A stretch of DNA of 64,000 nucleotides from Rhizobiaceae bacterium CPCC 101076 (GTDB lineage Bacteria > Pseudomonadota > Alphaproteobacteria > Rhizobiales > Methylopilaceae): assembly GCA_003347645.1 (NCBI GenBank), contig QDFX01000014.1:1-64000 (forward strand). The letters run 5' to 3'. Below the pieces are notes generated by a model. It had not been told where the DNA came from and did not search any database. It saw nothing but the letters and a program-made list of their open reading frames with translations. A program made the position numbers and the translations under genes. Below, piece by piece: positions 56,241 to 64,000 of this stretch (positions within the stretch are counted from its first letter, which is position 1; every line of letters begins with the position of its first letter).

Positions 56241-57104
56241 ATGGCTGCTGCCGATGGACTGCGCCACCAGTTCATGAAGACTGCGATGAGCGCACCCTTC
56301 CTCGAACGCGAGGAGGAGCACAAGCTCGCTCAGCGCTGGAAGAATGAACGTGACGAGGCGGCGCTGCATCGTCTCGCGGCGGCGCATATGCGCCTCGTCA
56401 TCTCCATCGCGGCGCGGTTCCGTCATTACGGCCTGCCGATGGCCGATCTGATCCAGGAAGGCCATGTCGGCCTTTTGGAAGCGGCGGCACGGTTCGATCC
56501 GGAACGCGAAGTGCGCTTCTCGACCTATGCGACCTGGTGGATCCGGGCTGCGATCCAGGATCACATCCTGCGCAACTGGTCGATCGTGCGCGGCGGTACG
56601 AGCTCCACCCAAAAGGCCCTGTTCTTCAGCTTGCGGCGACTTCGGTGGAGGCTTGGCCAGACCAACGACACGCTGACCACGGCGGAGCTTTATCGGCAGA
56701 TCGGACGGGCGATCGGCGTGTCCGAAGCCGATGTCGCGCTGATGGATTCGCGGCTTTCCGGCCCCGACCTCTCGCTGAATGCGCCGCTTACCGAGAACGA
56801 TGGCGAGAACGCCGCGCAACGGGTCGACTTCCTGATCGATGGCGCGCCGCTGCCGGACGAGGCGGTCGGCGACCTGATCGACGAGGAACGGCGGACGATG
56901 TGGCTCCGGAAGGCGCTCGGCGTCCTTTCCGAGCGCGAGCTGAAGATCATCCGGGCCAGGAAGCTCGACGATAACGCCGTGACGCTCGAGGCGCTGGGCG
57001 AACTGCTCGGAATCTCCAAGGAGCGCGTCCGGCAGATCGAGAACCGGGCGCTTGAGAAGCTGAAGAGGGCGCTCGAAGCGGAACCGGCCGCGGCCTTCGC
57101 TTGA
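56241..57104 (+). CDS. rpoH: RpoH-family heat-shock sigma factor
   Basis: 287 aa sigma-70 family, group 3 without region 1.1. Region 2 LRLVISIAARFRHY-type helix here MRLVISIAARFRHYGLPMAD followed by FSTYATWWIRAAIQDHILRN, the RpoH box TQKALFFSLRRLR, and region 4 LGELLGISKERVRQIENRAL. The RpoH box favours a heat-shock sigma; many Hyphomicrobiales carry two, and this sequence looks like the second, more divergent (RpoH2) type. It stands alone. Confidence 0.9.
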   Translation: MAAADGLRHQFMKTAMSAPFLEREEEHKLAQRWKNERDEAALHRLAAAHMRLVISIAARFRHYGLPMADLIQEGHVGLLEAAARFDPEREVRFSTYATWWIRAAIQDHILRNWSIVRGGTSSTQKALFFSLRRLRWRLGQTNDTLTTAELYRQIGRAIGVSEADVALMDSRLSGPDLSLNAPLTENDGENAAQRVDFLIDGAPLPDEAVGDLIDEERRTMWLRKALGVLSERELKIIRARKLDDNAVTLEALGELLGISKERVRQIENRALEKLKRALEAEPAAAFA

Positions 57105-57108
57105 ATTC

Positions 57109-57188
57109 GTCATCCTCCGGCTTGACCGGAGGATCCACCCCAAGTGGCACCGTCATATGGGTCCTCCGGTCGAGCCGGAGGACGACGG
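57109..57188. repeat. Paired palindromes (REP/BIME-like), copy 4
   Basis: GTCATCCTCCGGCTTGACCG followed by GAGGATCCACC, then about 17 bp later the inverted partner ATGGGTCCTCCGGTCGAGCC followed by GGAGGACGACGG. It begins 5 bp after rpoH and nearly repeats the 47660 copy. Could end the rpoH transcript. Confidence 0.87.
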
Positions 57189-57267
57189 CCATGAGCATCG
57201 TGCTGGCTCTCACCCGGTCGCCTGACGGCAACTCGACCCTCTCCCGCTTCGCAGGAGAGGGGGACCA

Positions 57268-58728
57268 TCACTCCACGATCAGCTTGTAACGCCCGCCAGG
57301 GACGATCTGCGCTTCGGGCGCCAGTTCGTTCAGCACCTGGAAACGCTCGATCTGGCGGTCCGCGGTTGCCATGCGCGCGGCGAGGCTTTGCATCGTGTCG
57401 CCGGCCTTCGCCTTGACGATGGCGAGCCGCTGCGGACGAACGGATGTGCCTTCGCTTGAGGTGAGGCGACGGAAGCTCTGGATCGAGGCACGGAACTGGG
57501 CGTCGATCTCCGGCGTCAGCTGGCGGGCGGCGTAGACGATGCGATAGACGTCCGAGCCGAAGCGTATGCCGGCGAGGCGGAAATTCCAGTCGCGGCCGCG
57601 GGCGACGGCCAGCGCAGCCGGGAAACCGTTCACCGTGACCTCCTCCACCCCGCTGACCTCGACACCCGTCATCAGGTCGGTCGCGAGATGTTGGCCGATG
57701 GGCTGGCCGCTCGGAACCTTGACGCTGTCGAAGCGAAGCGCGGTCTCGTTTTGTCCGATACCGACGATGGATTCCGACGCGTTCTCGAGATTGAAGCCCG
57801 GCGGGGCCTCGAAGACGAAGCCGATCACCGGGTGGATGAAGCGATTGCCACGGACGAAACCTTGTGCCGGGTCGTCGCCATAGACCATGCCCTCGATCGC
57901 GGTCAGGAAACGGTCGCGGTCGCGTTCGGGCTTCGAGGTCGCCTGCGCGTCCTTGGCGGCGGTGGTCGCGCGTTCGACGCGCTCGGGCGTAGCCGGGTGG
58001 CTCGACATGAAGTCGACCTTCTCCCCTTCTCCACCGCCGAAACTCGCCGCGCGAAGAGCGGCATTCCTGCCCATGGCGGCAAGGAAGCGGGAAGCGCCGT
58101 ACGGGTCGTAGCCGGCCTTGGCAAGCGTGCGCACACCGATGCGGTCGGCCTCCAGTTCCTGCTCGCGCGAGAACCGGGCGAGTTCGAGGCGGCTCTTCGC
58201 CAGCGAGGTCGCACCGGCCTCGGGATCGTTCAGCACGTCCGAGACGACACGGCTGACAAGCACGGCCTCGCGCTCCTTGTCGGCGCGGTCGAAGGCGTGA
58301 CGGGCCGAGACATGGCCCATTTCGTGGGCGATGACGGCGGCGATCTCCGACGTGTCGCTGGCCAGAGCGAGGAGGCCCCGGGTGACGTAGAGGTCTCCCG
58401 TCGGCAGCGCGAAGGCGTTGATCGATGGCGAATTCAGCACCGTGATGCGGTAGGCGATGTCCGGCCGGTCGGACGCGGTGGAAACCTTCGCCGAGACCTC
58501 CGACAGCAGCAGATCGAGCGCGGGATCCTGATAGGCACCGCCATAGGCCGCGAGAATCCGGCTGTGCTCGCGACGGGTGGGCGTGTCGGCACCGACGACG
58601 CGGGGAGCGACCGTGGGAACGAGGCCGGCGCTCGTCGTGGAGGATTCGAGGCCCGCGCAAGCGGCCAGGCCGGCGAGGAGCACGGCCAGCACACCGAAAC
58701 GCAATACGGACCCGACCCGCCGCACCAT
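57268..58728 (-). CDS. M48 family metalloprotease, lipoprotein
   Basis: 486 aa from ATG 58728. Lipoprotein signal with LAACAG at about residue 24. Zinc motif HEMGHVSARH near 133-142 and the third ligand region FSREQELEADRIGVRTLAKA mark a peptidase M48. The last 60 residues (VKAKAGDTMQSLAARMATAD) look like a LysM-type wall-binding module, unusual but not unknown in this group. Likely anchored in the outer membrane or periplasmic face and involved in envelope protein quality control. Its start overlaps the nuclease-like gene stop by one base. Confidence 0.92.
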   Translation of the reverse strand: MVRRVGSVLRFGVLAVLLAGLAACAGLESSTTSAGLVPTVAPRVVGADTPTRREHSRILAAYGGAYQDPALDLLLSEVSAKVSTASDRPDIAYRITVLNSPSINAFALPTGDLYVTRGLLALASDTSEIAAVIAHEMGHVSARHAFDRADKEREAVLVSRVVSDVLNDPEAGATSLAKSRLELARFSREQELEADRIGVRTLAKAGYDPYGASRFLAAMGRNAALRAASFGGGEGEKVDFMSSHPATPERVERATTAAKDAQATSKPERDRDRFLTAIEGMVYGDDPAQGFVRGNRFIHPVIGFVFEAPPGFNLENASESIVGIGQNETALRFDSVKVPSGQPIGQHLATDLMTGVEVSGVEEVTVNGFPAALAVARGRDWNFRLAGIRFGSDVYRIVYAARQLTPEIDAQFRASIQSFRRLTSSEGTSVRPQRLAIVKAKAGDTMQSLAARMATADRQIERFQVLNELAPEAQIVPGGRYKLIVE

Positions 58729-59474
58729 CACCTGCTCACCTGCCCAACCACCACCGGTTCTATCGGCTCGCGTGGGTCCGCCAGGATCACCGGCCCGCCA
58801 CGCCATTCCAACCGGCCGCGCACCCGCACGACCTTGCCGGAGAGCGCTTCGGCTGGGCGGCCATCCGCCATCGCGGACCAATCCTTCTCGGCGACGATCA
58901 GGCTCAGCCCGCGACGCCAATATTTCGCAAAATTCAGATAGACGCGATCCCGAACCTTACGGGTCGAGATCACCTGCCCCTCCGCGACGACATGCTCGCC
59001 CAGTCTCGCGACCAAGGCATCGCCATCCGCCGCCCTGATCACATAGCCGGAGCCGCGCCAGACTCCAAGCCGCGCGGCGCGCGCTTTCGCTTCCATTTGC
59101 AGGAGGGTTTCGAGGCAGGCCGGACGCGACAGCGCGGCGGCATGGCCAAGCCCTTCGGCAAGCAGGGTTTCCTCAATCAGCACACCGCCGGTCTCCGGAT
59201 GAACCGGGAAACGGCCCCAGCGATCGGCCGGGCCGGCAGGACGCAGGATCACCGGCCGGTAGGCTGTCAGCCTCCCCAGGCGATCGCGTCCCGACGTATC
59301 GAGGATCATACCGGCAAGGGTGAAGACACGGCCGTCCGGGGAGCGGAGCCCGTCTTCGACGAGCTGGAGACCCGCGATCGTCTCGATGGGAGCGGGCGGG
59401 CATTCGGCGAATGCGGGCCGCCCTTCGCCCAGAACGAGCGCAACGAGCAGGATTGGACCCGTGAGGAGCCGCAT
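58728..59474 (-). CDS. Secreted thermonuclease-family (SNase-like) protein
   Basis: 248 aa from ATG 59474. Signal peptide MRLLTGPILLVALVLGEGRPA ending near AFA. The rest follows the staphylococcal nuclease-like fold: RVFTLAGMILDT, WGRFPVHPETGGVLIEETLL, LGVWRGSGYVIRAADGDA and a second OB-like half. The catalytic Arg/Asp/Glu set of true nucleases is not evident, so activity is uncertain. TGATG coupling with the M48 gene downstream. Confidence 0.8.
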   Translation of the reverse strand: MRLLTGPILLVALVLGEGRPAFAECPPAPIETIAGLQLVEDGLRSPDGRVFTLAGMILDTSGRDRLGRLTAYRPVILRPAGPADRWGRFPVHPETGGVLIEETLLAEGLGHAAALSRPACLETLLQMEAKARAARLGVWRGSGYVIRAADGDALVARLGEHVVAEGQVISTRKVRDRVYLNFAKYWRRGLSLIVAEKDWSAMADGRPAEALSGKVVRVRGRLEWRGGPVILADPREPIEPVVVGQVSR

Positions 59475-59552
59475 ATTTTGCAGTCTAGGCTGAGGACGAG
59501 GTGCGATGACAGGCTGCAAATCGGCGCGCGGTTATGATACCCAGACCGCGGC

Positions 59553-59629
59553 GGTCCCGTAGCTCAGCTGGACAGAGCGGCGGTTTCCTAAACCGTAGGT
59601 CGGAGGTTCGAGCCCTCCCGGGATCACCA
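59553..59629 (+). tRNA. tRNA-Arg (anticodon CCT)
   Basis: GGTCCCGTAGCTCAGCTGGA starts the gene. Acceptor GGTCCCG pairs with CGGGATC (one G-T pair), D arm AGCTCAGCTGGACAGAGC, anticodon arm CGGTTTCCTAAACCG showing CCT, T arm GGAGGTTCGAGCCCTCC, discriminator A and encoded CCA. Reads the rare AGG codon. The DNA beyond it looks accessory. Confidence 0.96.
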
Positions 59630-59888
59630 CAGAAAATGACCGGCGCTGTCGTCTACGGAATAGTCCGGCGGCCATCACCATGCAGGCCTCGCAGACCTGC
59701 GTCGCATAACTTGCGATACGGAACGACTGAGACCGCAGGGGTGAATGTACGCCAAAATCGGTCGTTTATCGGACGTGCATGCCAATCGTGTGTGTGGCGT
59801 CAATTGCTCGCAGGTCAGTCAAGGGCGCCGGGCCGCCCCGTGATCCTCAGGCTGAGGCAGGAGGTGTCGATCGGGCGCATATTTTCTT

Positions 59889-60749
59889 TCAGGATTGTAC
59901 GTTCGCGATGTGATTGGTCACCGTAGTGATGAAGGCCCGCAGACGTTCAAGACGCCTTATGTCACGGTGGTAGCCCATCCAGATATCGCGTCCGGGCGGT
60001 TCCGCCGGCAGGTTTAACCGGCGGAGGCCGGGCATCTGATTGCCGACGACCTGCGGCAGAACTGCGATACCGATGCCGATGCGGCACATGCGCCCCTGAA
60101 CGTTCCGATTGTTCGACCGCAGAACGGTTCTGGCATTTGGGAAGCTCTCCTTAAGCCAACCGATATCTGGGAACTGGCCCGTCGACGTATCGTGGGTAAT
60201 CAGCCGAAACCCGGCTCCATCGCCGTATGCCGGTTCGGGCGATTCCGTCGCGACGTAGGCACCATAGGACAACCGGACTAGCCGTCGCTGCACGACGTCG
60301 GGCGTGTCGAAGGGAACGATGCGGAAGGCGATGTCGGCCTCGCGCTGCGCGAGGCTGAACAAGCGGGTGCCCGTCAGGATCTCGACATCGACGTTGGGAT
60401 AGGCGCTCGCATAGTCGGCGATGATCGGGGGCAGGACGTAGGCGCCGAACCAGTCGGCAGACGAGACGCGCAAGCTGCCGCGAAGGTTTTGCTCCTGCCC
60501 GGCGAGCCGCCGCTGCATCGCCAAGGCGCCTTCCTCCATCTGCTCCGCCAGGGCGATGATGGAATGGCCTTCTTCCGTCGGAACGAGGCCGTCGGCCGTC
60601 CTCTGAAACAACGTATTGCCGGTTGCCTGTTCGAGAGCCCGCAGCCGGCGCCCGACAGTCGGATGGCTCAGATGAAGCGCACGGGCAGCGCCGCCCAGCG
60701 TGCCGGAACGGACGATCGCCAGGAAAATTCGGACGTCACTCCACTCCAT
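59889..60749 (-). CDS. LysR family transcriptional regulator
   Basis: 286 aa. N-terminal winged helix WSDVRIFLAIVRSGTLGGAA and HLSHPTVGRRLRALEQATGN, then a coupling helix and a periplasmic-binding-like effector domain (LRVSSADWFGAYVLPPIIAD). Divergent from the EthD-MFS pair, 145 bp away, so it most likely controls those genes. The effector is unknown. Confidence 0.94.
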   Translation of the reverse strand: MEWSDVRIFLAIVRSGTLGGAARALHLSHPTVGRRLRALEQATGNTLFQRTADGLVPTEEGHSIIALAEQMEEGALAMQRRLAGQEQNLRGSLRVSSADWFGAYVLPPIIADYASAYPNVDVEILTGTRLFSLAQREADIAFRIVPFDTPDVVQRRLVRLSYGAYVATESPEPAYGDGAGFRLITHDTSTGQFPDIGWLKESFPNARTVLRSNNRNVQGRMCRIGIGIAVLPQVVGNQMPGLRRLNLPAEPPGRDIWMGYHRDIRRLERLRAFITTVTNHIANVQS

Positions 60750-60894
60750 TGCGCCTGACCTACAAAACTGAACGCCATGCGTACAGCAATGTCAGTTATC
60801 GAACAAATCTGATGGCCTAGATGATGCCGGGGCCACAAAGCGCCCGGCGCGACATCTCCATAGCCGCCGATTTCAACATTCTGAGAGGACCGCC

Positions 60895-61194
60895 ATGATC
60901 ACCATGTACGTGACCTATGCCGGGAACGGCAACACGCCGTTCAACCGCGAACATTGGATCAACGTCCATTTCCCGCTCGTGCTCGAATGCTGGGGGCCCT
61001 ACGGGCTCGAACGCCTCGCCGGCTTCTTCCCGCAGGGAGACGGCGCCGGCCTGATCGCGATCGCGACCTGCGTGTTCCGGGACGAGGCGGCCATGAGAGC
61101 GGCGTTGAACTCATCCGAAACGGCGCGGGTGATGGCCGACGTGGATCTCGTCACGGCCGTCAAGCCGCAGCGCAGCCTGGCGACACCTCTCTGA
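60895..61194 (+). CDS. EthD-domain protein
   Basis: 99 aa ferredoxin-like fold of the EthD family: MITMYVTYAGNGNTPFNREH, W-x-x-x-H-x-P pattern in HWINVHFPLVLECWGPYGLE, and a conserved C-terminal helix. EthD-like proteins accompany quinone or ether metabolism but lack a defined reaction. Here it precedes an MFS exporter by 9 bp under a divergent LysR, suggesting a small detoxification unit. Confidence 0.83.
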   Translation: MITMYVTYAGNGNTPFNREHWINVHFPLVLECWGPYGLERLAGFFPQGDGAGLIAIATCVFRDEAAMRAALNSSETARVMADVDLVTAVKPQRSLATPL

Positions 61195-61203
61195 GCCGCA
61201 ACC

Positions 61204-62745
61204 ATGCCGACCAATCCAGGACCTGTCGGCATCAGCGAAATTCACAATCAAGAACGGAAGACAGCCGTGAGTGTCAGTGTCATATCTCAGGCGGGAACAT
61301 TGCCGGCCGCCACGCCCCAGGCCGATGCGGTCCCGCTCGACCCGCGCCGATGGGCGATGTTCGTGGTTCTGCTGGCTGGCGCATTCCTGCCGCCGCTCGA
61401 TTTCTTCATCGTCAATGTCGCGCTTCCCTCGATCCGCGAGGGATTGGGCGCATCGCCCTCCGCCGAGCAACTCGTCATTTCCTCATACGCCGGGCTCTAT
61501 GCCGTGACGCTGATCACCGGCGGGCGACTGGGCGACCTGTTCGGACGCGGCCGTGTGTTCATCCTCGGGCTGATCGGCTTTGCGGCAGCGTCGCTGCTGT
61601 GCGGTTTCGCTTGGTCGCCTTGGTCGCTGATCGCGGGGCGCGCCTTGCAGGGCGTGACGGCGGCAGTCATGGCGCCGCAGGCACTGGCTTCGGTGCAGGC
61701 GATGTTCCCTGAAAAGGAAAAACCGCTGGCGCTCAGCCTCTATGGCGCGGTCTTCGGTCTGGCCTCCGTCGTCGGCCAGGCACTGGGCGGAGTCTTGATT
61801 TCACTCGATCTGATGGGCCTGGGGTGGCGGGCGATCTTCCTCGTCAACCTCCCGGTCGCGATCGTGGTCGTGCTGTTCGGCATCTCTATCCTGAAGGAAA
61901 CGCGTGCGCAGGACGCGCGCAGGCTGGACCTCGGCGGCACGGCTTTGTCGATGGTGACGCTCGGTGCGCTGATCCTGCCATTGATCGAGGGGCGCGAAGC
62001 GGGCTGGCCCTTATGGTCCTTGCTGTCGCTGGCAGCGGTGCCGGTGCTGGCGCGGTTTTTCTGGCGGTATGAATCCCGGCTGGCTCGCTCCGGCGGCACC
62101 CCTTTGCTCGATCCGGCCGCCTTGCAGGCACCGGGGCTTGGCCGCGCGCTGCTGGTCGCGCTGTCGTTCTATTCGATCGGCGCCTTCTTCCTGCTGTTCT
62201 CAATCTATCTGCAAGGCGCGCTGCACGTGTCCGCGCTCAGCGCTGGCTTCGTCTTCCTTCCGTTCGGTGCAGGGTTCCTTCTGGGGCCGCTGTCTACATC
62301 TGCCGGCAGGCAGATCTTCGGCGCGTATGTCAATCCGATCGGCTTAGGTCTGGAAACCATCGGCCTTCTTGGCCTGGTCTGGCTCATCATGGCGACTCCG
62401 ACCGGGGCACCGCCTGCACCCGTGCCGCTTGGGGTCATCCTGTTCGTGATCGGCTTCGGCCAGGGGCTCGGACTGCCGACCTTGATGCGGATGGTGACGG
62501 GCCGCGTCGCGCCGGCGTTCTCCGGCATGATCGCCGGCATCGTCAGTTCGACCCTGCAAGTCAGCACCGCGCTCAGCGTCGCGGTGATCGGCGGGATTTT
62601 CTACACAGTCCTTGACGCGCGCACCGATCCGGCAGCCATCACTCAGGCGTTCATCGTCGCCGTCCTCTGCATCGCTGTCTGCCTCGCTGGCGGCGCCTGG
62701 CTGGGTATCACTTTGGCCAAAGCGACCTTTCCCGGGCCAACATAG
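61204..62745 (+). CDS. MFS transporter, DHA2-type (14 TM)
   Basis: 513 aa. Fourteen predicted helices after a 45-residue hydrophilic start. Motif A GGRLGDLFGRGRVFILGLIG and motif C-like FGLASVVGQALGGVLISLDL fit the drug:H+ antiporter-2 group. The first start ATG 61204 is followed by other in-frame starts, so the N-terminus may be shorter. With EthD and LysR it forms a probable efflux module for an aromatic or quinone-like compound; that is inference. Confidence 0.9.
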   Translation: MPTNPGPVGISEIHNQERKTAVSVSVISQAGTLPAATPQADAVPLDPRRWAMFVVLLAGAFLPPLDFFIVNVALPSIREGLGASPSAEQLVISSYAGLYAVTLITGGRLGDLFGRGRVFILGLIGFAAASLLCGFAWSPWSLIAGRALQGVTAAVMAPQALASVQAMFPEKEKPLALSLYGAVFGLASVVGQALGGVLISLDLMGLGWRAIFLVNLPVAIVVVLFGISILKETRAQDARRLDLGGTALSMVTLGALILPLIEGREAGWPLWSLLSLAAVPVLARFFWRYESRLARSGGTPLLDPAALQAPGLGRALLVALSFYSIGAFFLLFSIYLQGALHVSALSAGFVFLPFGAGFLLGPLSTSAGRQIFGAYVNPIGLGLETIGLLGLVWLIMATPTGAPPAPVPLGVILFVIGFGQGLGLPTLMRMVTGRVAPAFSGMIAGIVSSTLQVSTALSVAVIGGIFYTVLDARTDPAAITQAFIVAVLCIAVCLAGGAWLGITLAKATFPGPT

Positions 62746-63000
62746 CGATGGACTGCCATCACGGATCGGAAGCGTGAGGCGCGCCCGGGACGAACAGTGA
62801 GGACGATCGAGAGGAATCAGCGGCAGGAACCAGCTGGGGGCGCTGCTGGCGGCTCCAATGAGCCGCGCAGGATGAGCAGGCGAAACTGCTGGCAGTCGCA
62901 TAAGTTTTCTTCTGGAACTCGAAGACCCCGCCTTTGCGAGCTTGCCTTGAAAACGTTTGCTTTCGCGGGGTCTGCCATTTCGTTTCTCCGACATGTGCAA

Positions 63001-64000
63001 CTACCTCATGGAGAGATTGCTCAAGCGCGGTTTCATGCCCCGGAGGCGCAAGGCGTTCGTGACCACGAACACGCTCGATAGCGCCATCGCCCCGGCCGCG
63101 AAGATCGGCGACAGCAGCACGCCGTAGAGCGGGAACAACGCCCCGGCCGCGACCGGGATCAGAGCCACGTTGTAGGCGAACGCCCAAAACAGGTTTTGCT
63201 GGATGTTCTTCAGGGTCGCCCTGGAGACGGCGATGGCATTGGCGACATTGCGCAGGTCACCGGACATCAGCACCACGTCGGCGGTCTCGACCGCGATGTC
63301 GGTTCCGGTGCCGATGGCGATGCCGACGCCCGCCTCCGCCAGAGCCGGAGCATCGTTGATGCCGTCGCCGACAAAGACGACGCCGGCGGAACCGGAAGAC
63401 AACTCCCTTAGCGCCGCGACCTTGCCTGCAGGCAGCACCTCGGCGACGACCGTGTCCACGCCGACCTGGCGGGCCACGGCCTCGGCGGTCCTGCGGTTGT
63501 CGCCCGTGATCATCGCGACCTTCACCCCGAGGGCGTGCAGCGCCGCGATGCCCGCGGGCGTCGTCGCGCGGATCGGATCCGACACCGCGAGAACCGCCTG
63601 GAGGCGTCCGTCGACGGCGACGTACAGCGGCGACTTGCCCTCGTTCCCGAGACGGCCCGCGACGTCGGCGAACTGATCGACCGACAATCCCGCCGCGGCC
63701 ATCATCCGATCGGCGCCGATCTCGACGCGACGGCCGTCCACTGTTCCGCGCGCCCCGTGCCCGGGCACTGCCTCGAAGTCCTCGACGGCGGCGTCGCCGA
63801 TATCGAGGGTCTTCGCCGCGTCGACGATGGCGGCAGCGATCGGATGTTCCGAGCGTGCTTCCACGGCGGCTGACAGCCGCAATATCTCCTCCTCGTCAAT
63901 CTCGCCGATCACCTCCAGGTCGGTGAGCCGCGGACGTCCTTCGGTCATCGTGCCCGTCTTGTCGAACGCAACGATCGTTGCCGAGCGCAGTGTTTGCAGG
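63001..64000 (-). CDS. P1B-type heavy-metal-transporting ATPase, C-terminal part (truncated by window)
   Basis: The frame runs off the window end; 332 codons are visible plus a stop at 63001-63003. The phosphorylation motif DKTGTM (63945-63960) is near the edge, followed by the [10 protein letters not shown] (HP) motif typical of P1B pumps, [14 protein letters not shown], and [20 protein letters not shown]. Two C-terminal membrane helices complete the pump. The HP motif and the NxxxxWAFAYN stretch of helix 7 (NLFWAFAYN) fit a Cu+ exporter of the CopA type. The N-terminal metal-binding domains and CPx motif lie outside. Confidence 0.92.
   Translation of the reverse strand, partial: LQTLRSATIVAFDKTGTMTEGRPRLTDLEVIGEIDEEEILRLSAAVEARSEHPIAAAIVDAAKTLDIGDAAVEDFEAVPGHGARGTVDGRRVEIGADRMMAAAGLSVDQFADVAGRLGNEGKSPLYVAVDGRLQAVLAVSDPIRATTPAGIAALHALGVKVAMITGDNRRTAEAVARQVGVDTVVAEVLPAGKVAALRELSSGSAGVVFVGDGINDAPALAEAGVGIAIGTGTDIAVETADVVLMSGDLRNVANAIAVSRATLKNIQQNLFWAFAYNVALIPVAAGALFPLYGVLLSPIFAAGAMALSSVFVVTNALRLRGMKPRLSNLSMR

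Noticed and set aside
62746-63000. Minus-strand open frames between the MFS gene and the P-type ATPase
   Set aside because: Sequence is Ser/Arg/Pro-rich without a family pattern and overlaps the MFS gene; no start site supports it.

Overview
The window reads as chromosomal DNA of an alphaproteobacterium of the order Hyphomicrobiales (Rhizobiales). Grounds: high GC; a metX-metW pair facing a chorismate mutase-hisC-tyrA run; a CpdR-type response regulator; ftsE-ftsX followed by ydcF and plsC; aerobic cobaltochelatase cobS-cobT; an S4 protein-fdxA-carD run; a DUF4175/TIGR02302 protein; and an RpoH-like sigma factor. I cannot name a genus from the sequence alone. No CRISPR array, prophage, insertion sequence or rRNA was seen.

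Layout. 1-6.6 kb is carbon metabolism: the 3' end of oxalyl-CoA decarboxylase and formyl-CoA transferase (oxalate degradation), a broken GIY-YIG gene between direct repeats, then a leftward run glycerate 2-kinase - pyruvate kinase - FAH-family enzyme, and queF. 6.8-13.7 kb holds a chemoreceptor, an aldehyde dehydrogenase with its DUF779 partner, small secreted proteins, a HIRAN/TerB-like protein in less GC-rich DNA, a DUF6481 protein and tRNA-Gly(GCC). 13.7-22.3 kb has gloB, two methyltransferases, metW-metX, and the divergent aromatic/histidine genes. 22.5-28 kb has a ChaC-like enzyme, the coupled leftward run ftsE-ftsX-ydcF-plsC, and a zinc-ribbon protein-hpt-cpdR. 28-38.6 kb has the large DUF4175 protein, lysA, an LptM-like lipoprotein, argH, a TlpA-like thioredoxin, small motility-like genes, an orphan BrnA antitoxin, hydroxybutyryl-CoA dehydrogenase, rhomboid, HIG1 and TspO proteins. 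38.7-50 kb has a second chemoreceptor, a BrkB-family protein with an unusual tail, KTSC, BolA, J-domain, cobS-cobT, a phytase-like esterase, a queuosine-precursor transporter and rpmB. 50-59.5 kb has a SUV3-like helicase, S4 protein, fdxA, carD, an aminoglycoside kinase-like gene, rpoH, an M48 lipoprotein protease and a secreted nuclease. From tRNA-Arg(CCT) at 59.55 kb the content looks accessory: LysR, EthD, an MFS exporter and a truncated P1B-type ATPase.

Working together. Oxc-Frc and glycerate kinase-pyruvate kinase suggest use of C2/C3 acids. Both preQ0 reduction (QueF) and queuosine-precursor uptake are encoded. MetX/MetW and chorismate mutase appear to fire from back-to-back promoters whose -35 boxes form one inverted repeat. 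Several junctions (TGATG, ATGA, TTGA) imply translational coupling.

Most of the window is conserved housekeeping DNA. I do not see a clear new defence or mobile system. The best leads are a GIY-YIG gene with two compensating frameshifts bracketed by about 85-bp direct repeats, a family of paired palindromes placed after genes, an in-frame fusion of a BrkB protein to a small membrane protein that keeps its own ribosome-binding site, the HIRAN/TerB segment, and a terminator-like hairpin in front of carD.
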